From an uncultured Prevotellaceae bacterium (GTDB taxonomy: Bacteria; Bacteroidota; Bacteroidia; Bacteroidales; Muribaculaceae), in contig CAMVPC010000007.1 in the NCBI GenBank assembly GCA_947169265.1, forward strand, positions 37,731 to 101,730: a stretch of DNA of 64,000 nucleotides, read 5' to 3'. How positions within the stretch are numbered: position 1 is the stretch's first letter; every line of letters begins with the position of its first letter. Shown piece by piece: positions 19,611 through 28,000 of this stretch. The notes beneath the pieces were generated by a model. It saw nothing but the letters and a program-made list of their open reading frames with translations. It ran no database searches and was not told where the DNA came from. A program made the translations under genes and the position numbers.

Positions 19611-19925
19611 ATGGCTAACGAAAAAAAGAACCAAATCCAAATCGAAGTCCCACAAGAGGAGATGCAGGGACACTACGCTAACCTCGCCGTCATCGCACAC
19701 ACTCCCAACGAATATGTGCTCGATTTCGTCTTCATGGCTCCCGGTACGCCCAAGGCGCGCGTGCAGAGCCGCGTCGTCATGACCCCCGAGAACGCCAAGC
19801 AGCTTCTTTACGCGCTCAAGGAAAATATCGACAAGTATGAGATGAACTTCGGCGAGATCAAGCCCCGTCGTCCGCGTCAGGGCGACGAAATCCTCGACTT
19901 CACCCAAGCCCGCGGACAAGCTTAA
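19611..19925 (+). CDS. DUF3467 domain protein
   Basis: [73 protein letters not shown]; in the 18975..19925 frame with start at 19611. Confidence 0.88.
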   Translation: MANEKKNQIQIEVPQEEMQGHYANLAVIAHTPNEYVLDFVFMAPGTPKARVQSRVVMTPENAKQLLYALKENIDKYEMNFGEIKPRRPRQGDEILDFTQARGQA

Positions 19926-19936
19926 CGCCACCTGAT

Positions 19937-21556
19937 ATGGAAAATAACCTCTTCATTTACAATACGCTCACGCGCCAAAAACAGCTCTTCAAGCCCATCA
20001 ACGAGGGGCGCGTGGGCATGTATGTGTGCGGTCCCACGGTCTATGGCGACCCGCACTTGGGACACGCGCGACCGGCCATCACTTTCGATGTCCTCTTCCG
20101 CTACCTGCGTTTCCTCGGCTACAAGGTGCGCTACGTGCGCAATATCACCGACGTGGGACACCTCGAGCACGACGCCGACGAGGGTGAGGATAAAATCGCC
20201 AAGAAAGCACGGCTCGAGCAGCTCGAGCCCATGGAGGTGGCCCAGTTTTTCACCAACCGCTACCACGATGCCATGCGCGCGCTCAACGTGCTGCCGCCCA
20301 GCATCGAGCCGCACGCCACGGGCCACATTATCGAGCAGGAGAAACTCGTCGAGCAAATCATCGACAACGGATATGCCTACGTCTCTCACGGTAGCGTCTA
20401 CTTCGACACCGAGGCCTACAACCGCGACCACCGTTACGGCATTCTCTCGGGGCGCAACCTCGACGAGACCCGCGACGCCAGCCGACAGCTCGACGGAGTG
20501 GGGGAGAAGCGTAACCAGGCCGACTTCTCACTGTGGAAGGCCGCGCAACCCGAGCACATCATGCGATGGCCCTCGCCTTGGAGCGACGGTTTCCCCGGCT
20601 GGCACTGCGAGTGCACCGCCATGGGACGCAAATACCTCGGCGAGGAATTCGACATCCACGGCGGCGGCATGGACCTCGTCTTCCCCCACCACGAGTGCGA
20701 AATCGCGCAGGCCGTTGCCGCCCAGGGCAAGCCCATGGTGCGCTACTGGATGCACAACAACATGATCACCATCAACGGGCAGAAAATGGGCAAGTCGCTC
20801 GGCAATTTCATCACGCTCGAGCAGTTCTTCACCGGCGAGCACCCCACGCTCAACCAGCCTTACTCGCCCATGACAGTGCGCTTCTTCATCCTCCAGGCAC
20901 ACTACCGCGGAACCGTCGACTTCAGCAACGACGCGCTGCTCGCCGCGCAAAAGGCCTACGAGCGTATCATCGACGCATGGCACCGACTCCAGGCTCTCCA
21001 GGCCGCTTCCCCCGCCGGTCCCCCGTGCGCCGCCGCTTCCCCTGCCGGTTCCCCGTGCGCCGCCGCTTCCCCCGCCGGTTCCCCGTGCGCCGCCGCTTCC
21101 CCCGCCGGTTCCCCGTGCGCCGCCGCTTCCCCCGACGGTTCCCCGTGCGGCGACTCTGTCGCCGCCACTATAGCCGCCTTGCGCGGCCGCTGCGCCGACG
21201 CCATGAACGACGACCTCAACACCGCCCAGGTCATCGCCACCCTCTTCGACGCTTGTCGACTCATCAACCAGGCCCACGACGGCAACCTCGCGCTCAGCGA
21301 CGACAACATCAACGAGCTCAAGAGCCTCTTCGGCGACTACCTCTTCGACATCCTCGGCATTCGCGACGACGCCGCGGGTGGCGACAACATCGACCTCACC
21401 CCCTACCGCAAGGCCGTCGACCTCCTCCTCGAGCTCCGTCTCAACGCCAAGCGAAACAAAGACTGGGCCACCGGCGACCTCATCCGCGACCGCCTCAACG
21501 AGGCCGGCTTCAGCGTCAAGGATACCAAAGACGGCTTCGAATGGAAACTCCAATGA
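19937..21556 (+). CDS. cysS: Cysteinyl-tRNA synthetase (with repeat-encoded linker insertion)
   Basis: [77 protein letters not shown]. Confidence 0.98.
   Translation: MENNLFIYNTLTRQKQLFKPINEGRVGMYVCGPTVYGDPHLGHARPAITFDVLFRYLRFLGYKVRYVRNITDVGHLEHDADEGEDKIAKKARLEQLEPMEVAQFFTNRYHDAMRALNVLPPSIEPHATGHIIEQEKLVEQIIDNGYAYVSHGSVYFDTEAYNRDHRYGILSGRNLDETRDASRQLDGVGEKRNQADFSLWKAAQPEHIMRWPSPWSDGFPGWHCECTAMGRKYLGEEFDIHGGGMDLVFPHHECEIAQAVAAQGKPMVRYWMHNNMITINGQKMGKSLGNFITLEQFFTGEHPTLNQPYSPMTVRFFILQAHYRGTVDFSNDALLAAQKAYERIIDAWHRLQALQAASPAGPPCAAASPAGSPCAAASPAGSPCAAASPAGSPCAAASPDGSPCGDSVAATIAALRGRCADAMNDDLNTAQVIATLFDACRLINQAHDGNLALSDDNINELKSLFGDYLFDILGIRDDAAGGDNIDLTPYRKAVDLLLELRLNAKRNKDWATGDLIRDRLNEAGFSVKDTKDGFEWKLQ
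21001..21150 (+). repeat. 30-bp x 5 tandem repeat inside cysS
   Basis: Five consecutive 30-bp units cgccgcttcccccgccggttccccgtgcgc with a few substitutions; encodes (A)SPAGSPCAA repeats. Confidence 0.97.
21147..21165 (+). repeat. Hairpin repeat GCGGCGAC-TCT-GTCGCCGC in cysS
   Basis: Perfect 8-bp inverted repeat directly after the 30-bp tandem array. Confidence 0.8.
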
Positions 21557-22602
21557 GCCTAAAGCTCAAAGCCCAAAGCTCAAAGCTCAAAGTCGCCGTC
21601 GTCGTGCCGGCTTACAACATCGAGCCGTACCTCGGCGACTGCCTCGACTCGGTGCTCGCGCAGACCTATCGAAACCTCGACATCATCGTCGTCGACGACG
21701 GCAGCACCGACGCCTCCGGCGCTGTCGCCGACGACTACGCCCGTCGCGACTCCCGCATCCGCGTCATCCACAAACCCAACGGCGGACTCAGCGACGCGCG
21801 CAACGCCGCCCTCGACACCCTCTCCACCTCTCTCTCCACCTCCCTCTCCACTACACCCTTCGTCACCTTCCTCGACGGCGACGACCTCCTCCACCCCCGC
21901 TTCGTCGAGACACTCCTCGACGTCGCCACCGCCACCGGCGCCCCCATCGTCATCGCCGACTGGCAAAAATTCACCGCCGAGGTTCCCGCGAGCCGCAAGA
22001 CCGGTACTGTGGGCGGCGACACTGTCGCCGCCGCTCAAGGCTCAAATGGTTTGCGTAGTTCGAGGCTCTGCCTCGAAGCCCAAGCCGCCCTCAACGACAT
22101 CTTTTACCAGCGACGCCTCACCAACAGCGCCTGCGCGCGACTCTTCGACACCGGCCTCTTCGCCCACATCCGCTTCCCCAAGGGGCGCCTTTACGAAGAC
22201 ATCGCCATCGTCTACGACCTCGTCATGCGCGCCGGCAGTGTCGCCCACGTCCCCGTGCCACTCTACTATTACCGCCAGCGACGCGCCGGCTCCATCACCA
22301 ACGTCTACACACCCGCGCGATACGACATCGTCGAAATCCTCGACGACCTCTATGACCGAATTTCTTCGGAAAATCCGCCACTTTTGCCCGCCTTGCGAAG
22401 CCGACGCGTCAGTGCCGCCTTCAACCTCATCCAGCTCATGCCGCCCACCGAAAACGACCGCATCCGCCACTGCTGGGACATCATCACCGCCGCTCGCGCC
22501 GCCTGCCTCCGCGACCCCCACGTCCGCCTCAAGAACAAAGCCGCCCTCCTCCTCTCCCTCCTCGGCAAGCCCCTCACCACCCGCCTCCTCCGCACCCTAT
22601 GA
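21553..22602 (+). CDS. Glycosyltransferase family 2
   Basis: [66 protein letters not shown] overlap with the cysS stop. Confidence 0.92.
   Translation: MSLKLKAQSSKLKVAVVVPAYNIEPYLGDCLDSVLAQTYRNLDIIVVDDGSTDASGAVADDYARRDSRIRVIHKPNGGLSDARNAALDTLSTSLSTSLSTTPFVTFLDGDDLLHPRFVETLLDVATATGAPIVIADWQKFTAEVPASRKTGTVGGDTVAAAQGSNGLRSSRLCLEAQAALNDIFYQRRLTNSACARLFDTGLFAHIRFPKGRLYEDIAIVYDLVMRAGSVAHVPVPLYYYRQRRAGSITNVYTPARYDIVEILDDLYDRISSENPPLLPALRSRRVSAAFNLIQLMPPTENDRIRHCWDIITAARAACLRDPHVRLKNKAALLLSLLGKPLTTRLLRTL
21555..21596. repeat. Heptad tract at the cysS stop / GT2 start
   Basis: 7-nt phased: gagccta aagctca aagccca aagctca aagctca aagtcgc (reverse complement contains GAGCTTT repeats). Confidence 0.75.
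22012..22077 (+). repeat. Two adjacent perfect hairpins inside the GT2 ORF
   Basis: GGCGGCGAC-ACT-GTCGCCGCC (22012-22032) and TTCGAGGC-TCT-GCCTCGAA (22059-22077), separated by gctcaaggctcaaa. Confidence 0.8.
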
Positions 22603-22608
22603 CCCCGC

Positions 22609-22699
22609 GAGCTTAGAGCCTCGAGCCTCGCCCCACGAGCCCCGAGCGAAGAGCCTCGAGCCGCGACCCGCGAGCCATGAGCTTAGAGCGAAGAGCAGC
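22609..22699 (+). repeat. GAGCNNN heptad tract, 13 units
   Basis: gagctta gagcctc gagcctc gccccac gagcccc gagcgaa gagcctc gagccgc gacccgc gagccat gagctta gagcgaa gagcagc, uninterrupted 7-nt phase. Confidence 0.93.
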
Positions 22700-22857
22700 G
22701 AGTGCGTAGCGAGTAACGCCGAAGGCGTGCCAAGGCCAGCGGCCTTGACTTGAACGAAACCCCACGGCGCGTAGGCCGAAGGCCTGCGTGGCGTGGGGCA
22801 TAGTGCCGCACTCTCACGAAGAGCCCCGAAGGGGGTCACAAACAGCGAATCGGCTTC
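22700..22857 (+). repeat. Multi-hairpin repeat core, copy 1a
   Basis: gagtgcgtagcgagtaACGCCGAAGGCGTgcCAAGGCCAGCGGCCTTG...CCCCACGGCGCGTAGGCCGAAGGCCTGCGTGGCGTGGGG...CCCCGAAGGGGG... Confidence 0.95.
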
Positions 22858-22885
22858 GAGCCATGAGCAGTGAGCCGTGAGTCTC
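22858..22885 (+). repeat. GAGCNNN heptad tract, 4 units
   Basis: gagccat gagcagt gagccgt gagtctc. Confidence 0.9.
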
Positions 22886-23040
22886 GAGTGCGTAGCGAGT
22901 AACGCCGAAGGCGTGCCAAGGCCAGCGGCCTTGATTTGAACGAAACCCCACGGCGCGTAGGCCGAAGGCCTGCGTGGCGTGGGGCATAGTGCCGCACTCT
23001 CACGAAGAGCCCCGAAGGGGGTCACAAACAGCGAACCGGC
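22886..23040 (+). repeat. Multi-hairpin repeat core, copy 1b
   Basis: Near-identical to copy 1a. Confidence 0.95.
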
Positions 23041-23084
23041 CCCAAGTCAGGAGCCTCGACCCACGAGCCATGAGCCACCCAAAC

Positions 23085-23234
23085 AAAAACTCCTCAAACT
23101 CTGTAGACTTTTTAACCTCCGTAACCCCATCGATCCTCGAGCCTAAATAATTCGTTCAATTCGTTCAATTTGTTGTTCTTCTTCCCGGAGGCAAAAAACT
23201 CCTCAAACTCCTTAAACTCCGTAGATTCTTTTTT
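23085..23234. repeat. Second-type intergenic direct repeats (CTCCTCAAACTC...GTAGA...TTTTT) and TTCGTTCAA 9-mers
   Basis: aaaaactcctcaaactctgtagacttttt (23085-) and aaaaaactcctcaaactccttaaactccgtagattctttttt (23193-), with ttcgttcaattcgttcaattt between. Confidence 0.7.
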
Positions 23235-23304
23235 CCCGTAGACCCCAAAAAGCCCTCACGTGCGCTCCATGCGCATTCCTTAAAAGAAAAATCCGTAAAA
23301 AAAC

Positions 23305-23335
23305 TTGCCCATATCAACCAAAATATTTAAATTTG
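23305..23335 (+). promoter_or_regulatory. Promoter TTG-N20-TAAATTTG upstream of the ATPase/partner cassette
   Basis: TTG 23305-23307, 20-nt spacer, TAAATTTG 23328-23335; start codon at 23392. Confidence 0.65.
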
Positions 23336-23391
23336 CCCAATTTTTATACAACAGACTATCGCACGCCTCTAACCAATATGCTTCATACACG

Positions 23392-24546
23392 ATGATTGAG
23401 CAGCTGTCCATATCAAATGTAGGCCCTATTGCCAACGCTTCGGTGTGCTTTGGCGACCTCACCATTCTCGTGGGGCCACAGGCAAGCGGCAAGAGTATTT
23501 TTCTCGAAACCCTTAAACTCGCCGCCGACCGCGGCTACATCATCGACGCGCTCAACCGCTACGGATATGTCATAGGACGACATTCTCACAACATCCTCAA
23601 TGGTTTCTACGGCGAAGGCCTCTCTGCCATTTGGCGGAAAGGAGCCTCTGTCACGCTCAACGGGAACAAAATCACTCGCAAGTCGCTCTCGCAGGCCACG
23701 CAACAGCCTCAGGGCGAAACCCTCTACTACATCCCTGCCCAGCGCATACTCTCAATTGACGATGGGCGGCTGCGACAGTTCTCCGAGTTCAGCTACGCCA
23801 CCCCCTTTGTGCTACGACGCTTCAGCGAGACGCTGCGAGTCTTTATCCAGCACGAAACAGGACAGAACAATGTACTTTTCCCGCCGCGCTACCGCCTCAA
23901 GGGTGATAGCTGCAAGCCGCTCAACGAGAGTATTTTCCACGACGCTCGCGTCGCCATGGAAGAACAGATGGGGCAAAAACGCATGATACTCACCATCGAT
24001 GGCGCGCGCTTGCCCTTCATCACTTGGAGCGCCGGACAAAAAGAGTTCATGCCACTGCTGCTCGCTTTCTACAACCTCACTACCAAGTCGCGGCTTGTCA
24101 AGCAAGAACCTTATAGCACCGTCGTCATCGAAGAGCCCGAGATGGGACTGCATCCGCAGGCCATCGTTCACACCATCCTGCTTGTGTGCGAACTCTTACA
24201 AACCTACGATTACCGCGTCGTCATCTCTACCCACTCGCCCATCTTCCTCGAGTTCGCGTGGGCTTTCAATTTCCTGCGGCACCGGCGCGACAAGGCCCAT
24301 CAGGCCATCTGCGAAATATTCAACGTCACGCCCGATTCAGCCATTGGGCAAATGCTCAAAGGGCTTGAACAGCGAAACATCAACACCTATTATTTCTCGA
24401 GGCGCAAACTCGACAACCGCGTCACCGCACGCGACATCAGCTCGCTCGACGCCCAAGACGACGACATTATCGCCGACTGGGGCGGTATCACATCCTTCGC
24501 TTCACGGCTCGGACAAATTGTTGCAAAGTATGCCACGCAACAATAA
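23392..24546 (+). CDS. ABC/SMC-like AAA ATPase (AAA_15/AAA_21 type)
   Basis: ISNVGPIANASVCFGDLTILVGPQASGKSIFLE; WSAGQKEFMPLL; TVVIEEPEMGLHPQAI; VVISTHSPIFLEF. Confidence 0.88.
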   Translation: MIEQLSISNVGPIANASVCFGDLTILVGPQASGKSIFLETLKLAADRGYIIDALNRYGYVIGRHSHNILNGFYGEGLSAIWRKGASVTLNGNKITRKSLSQATQQPQGETLYYIPAQRILSIDDGRLRQFSEFSYATPFVLRRFSETLRVFIQHETGQNNVLFPPRYRLKGDSCKPLNESIFHDARVAMEEQMGQKRMILTIDGARLPFITWSAGQKEFMPLLLAFYNLTTKSRLVKQEPYSTVVIEEPEMGLHPQAIVHTILLVCELLQTYDYRVVISTHSPIFLEFAWAFNFLRHRRDKAHQAICEIFNVTPDSAIGQMLKGLEQRNINTYYFSRRKLDNRVTARDISSLDAQDDDIIADWGGITSFASRLGQIVAKYATQQ

Positions 24547-25024
24547 ACATATCGATAACATCTGTTCCCCGATGCAGGCTGCCGCCTGCCACACTCCCCA
24601 CGTTGCGCACGCCTGGAAACCCGGGCTTCGCGCTATTAAAAATGTTGAACGACAAAAGTTTGTCATCAAAAAAGGAAATAACATCGACGGCTCAATCGAC
24701 ATCGATGCCGCCACTAAAGAACTCTATCCTAACGACTACCGATGGGACTACGCCATCGGAGTCAACGGAAAAGTCTTCTTCGTCGAGATTCACCCGGCTA
24801 CCGAAAGCGAGGTCGATACTGTCATCTGCAAACTCAAGTGGCTCAAACAATGGTTGAACAATAAGGCACCATGCATCAAGGCACTACAGCATCCCATTGC
24901 CCCTTTCTTTTGGCTTTTCACCAATCGAAACATGATTCCAAAAAACTCAAAAAAACTACGTGCTCTCGCCCAAAACGGCATACCGCAGCCCACCTTACAG
25001 TGGCACTACGAACAAATCAATTAA
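24530..25024 (+). CDS. Conserved hypothetical partner, possible divergent PD-(D/E)XK-like fold
   Basis: Start overlaps the ATPase stop; YRWDYAIGVNGKVFFVEIHPATESEVDTVICKLKWLKQWL resembles D-x(n)-ExK nuclease geometry with H in place of K. Confidence 0.6.
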   Translation: MPRNNKHIDNICSPMQAAACHTPHVAHAWKPGLRAIKNVERQKFVIKKGNNIDGSIDIDAATKELYPNDYRWDYAIGVNGKVFFVEIHPATESEVDTVICKLKWLKQWLNNKAPCIKALQHPIAPFFWLFTNRNMIPKNSKKLRALAQNGIPQPTLQWHYEQIN

Positions 25025-25068
25025 TATCAAAATAAATTTATTCACCCTTTTTAAAAAACAAAAAGCTT

Positions 25069-28000
25069 ATGAAAAAACTTCTAACAATTTTATTCACAAC
25101 GCTGCTCGCCTACGCCGTAGGATTCGACGTCGGCTGGGCAGCAGAGAAAACCATTACCCTTGACTACAGTTCTTTTGGACTAACAACTTCCTATGCACTA
25201 AAAACTGCAACTGTTGATGGATTCGGTTTTACCGTTAACCAGGGTTATAAAGGCACTGGAAATTCAATCCAAATGAACTCGTCGAAAGGTAGCGGAATTT
25301 TGTATAATACAACAGCCATTCCTGGCTTGAAATCGATAGAAGTGAATGTGTCTTCTGGTAATAAAACTTATACCATAACCACAGGAACTTCACAAAATCC
25401 GACTGCAAATAGCCAAACAGGAACAACAGGAGGTACTTATAACGCAGTAAGTGGAGATACTTACTTTCAGTTAAAAGTCTCTGGAGCAAGCTATTTTTCG
25501 TCAATAGTTATCACTTACGATGACGGTGGCTCCACCCCCGAGCCTACGACTTACTCGCTGACTTTGCCCACCGGGCTTACCGGCGGTACTGTCACGAGTG
25601 ATCAATCTGACAATAGCGCTATTGTTGCCGGTACATCGGTAACTGTTACCGCGACTCCCGAAACCGGCTACGAACTTGATTGGATGAAAGCTAACGGCAC
25701 CGATGTGACGAGTCCTTACACTTTCAATATTAATGCAAACACAACCATCACTGCAGCCTTCAAGGAGACACAAGTAACGCCCCCATCAACTGATCAATAT
25801 CAATTAGTTACAGATGCTTCACAACTTGCGGCGGGTGACAAAATCATCATCGTCAACACCGGCACTGATGGTTCGGGAAAAGCAATGAGCACTACGCAAA
25901 ACGATAATAATCGTGGTGCGGCAGATGTAAGTATTAGTAACTCCATCATTACTCCTGGAAGTTCAGTGCAAATTATCACACTGGAGAAAGATGGTGACAA
26001 CTGGCTCTTTAATGTTGGGAGTGGCTACCTTTATGCGGCCTCTTCAAGTAAAAACTACTTGAGGACTGAAACTGATCCAGATGCCAATGCAAATGCTACA
26101 ATCTCTATTAGCAGTGGCGCGGCAACTGTTAAGTTCCAGGGTACAAACACCCGCAATTTGTTGAAGTATAATTCAAACAGTGATATTTTCTCTTGCTATG
26201 CAAGCGGTCAACAAGATATTTTCATCTATAAGAAAGTGGAGGCCGCTGTTGACAAGGCTTACGACGTAACCGTGGCAACCGGGCTTACCGGCGGCTCCGT
26301 TGATGCCGATCCTAAGGGCACGAAGGTCGTCGACAGCGGCGATGAAATCACCGTGACCGCTACGCCCGCCACCGGCTACGACCTGAGCGCGTGGAACATC
26401 ACCGGCGTGAGCGAAAGCATGACCTCGCTGGGCACCACCAATCCCGCTACCGTCACCGCTACTGGCAACGTCAACGTATCGGCCAACTTCACCCAGCACA
26501 ACTACACGATTTCTACGGCTGTTAACCCGAGCAATGCCGCTACCGATGGCAATTCCTGCGCTGTGTGGATGCAGAGTGGCTTCACCTTAATCGAAAACGT
26601 GGCTACCGCAACCTATGGCGCCACGGTTTCGGTTAAGCTGCACACCAGCAACGGATGGATGGTGGATGGTATCAGCATCACCGGCGTTAACGCCAATGAT
26701 ATCACGCTTACCAACACCGAGGACGACGGCAAGACCTACTCGTTCCCGATGCCGGCACAGGATATCACCATCACCGGTAACTTCACGCCTTACCGCCCCA
26801 CGCTGAGTATGGCAGGCCGTTTCAACGGCAACACCAATTGGCGCACAAGCGGAGGCCCCGAGTTCACCTATAACAGCTCCAACGACGAGTACACCCTCGA
26901 CGTGTACTTCACCGGCGAAGGCGATGGCAACTACTTCTACTTCAGGGCCGGCAACAGCGACCTCAAGGCCGCCAACGGCAATGAGAGTAACTATGGCATC
27001 AACGACAACAACATGAGCCAGACCCACAGCCTGGGCGGTAGCCGCAACTTCGAGATTCTCTCGGGCGTCTATACCTTCACTGTGAATGGTGCTCTCACCA
27101 CGCTCAACGTCACGCCTAAGACCTACACCATCGCCTTCTCGCCCGCAAGCGGAAGCGAAGTGGAGCAGGGTACCCAGGTCACCGCTTCGTGCGCCCTTGA
27201 AAGCGACATCAACGCTATCAAGAACACCGACAGCGGCGCCGCGGGCGACGTGACTGTGACTTGCAACCCGTCGACGCTGAACACCGTGGGCGCCAACCAG
27301 CAGGTCACCGCCACCGCCACCATCGGCAATTACAGCGTCCCCGGCAACGCCACTTACACCGTGGTGAAAGCCAACTTGAGCAAGACGTATCGTCGCACAA
27401 ATACTCTTACGGTAGGAAAGAAGTATATTATCGTAAATGAAGCCGCCGCGGTAGGTTTCAAGACTGGTGGATATGAAGAAACAATTACTATCAATGACCA
27501 CCAAACGACCTTGGCTGATGGTAGCACGGTAATTGAGTTTACTCTGGGTGGACAGGCCGGCGCCTACACATTCATGAGTGGTTCTAAATATCTGCAGAAT
27601 CCCAGTGGCAATACGGTGAATGTGGCTTCCGACGAAGCTAAGACTTGGGATGTGTCAATCGACGGAAGCTATGACGCCACAATGAAGGCTAATGCGACCA
27701 ATTATTATTTACGATATAATTCCGGAGCAAGCAATAATAGGTTCCGCGCTTATGCAAGCAATTCTACCGCTGCTGCTGTTCAACTCTATGAGCAGGCGGT
27801 TGAGGAGGAGAAGGACTACACGATCACTTACGCTGAGGTGACCGGTGGTAGCGCTACCGGCGCCGCGGGCGCCAACGAGGGCGAAACCGTCACCGTCACC
27901 GCGACGCCCGCCAGCGGCTACGCCTGCACCGGCATCACCGTCAACCCGACCGCCACGGTCACCGACAACGGCGACGGCACCTACTCGTTCACCATGCCCG

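Noticed and set aside
21001-21150. CRISPR-like array (30-bp units)
   Set aside because: Units are tandem without spacers and in frame within cysS.
22700-22857. tRNA, rRNA or known riboswitch in the core element
   Set aside because: No tRNA T-loop/anticodon arrangement or recognisable riboswitch motif; hairpins are simple short-loop stems.
22609-23078. CRISPR array
   Set aside because: Period is 7 nt with no unique spacers between repeats of 23-47 nt; no cas genes in the window.
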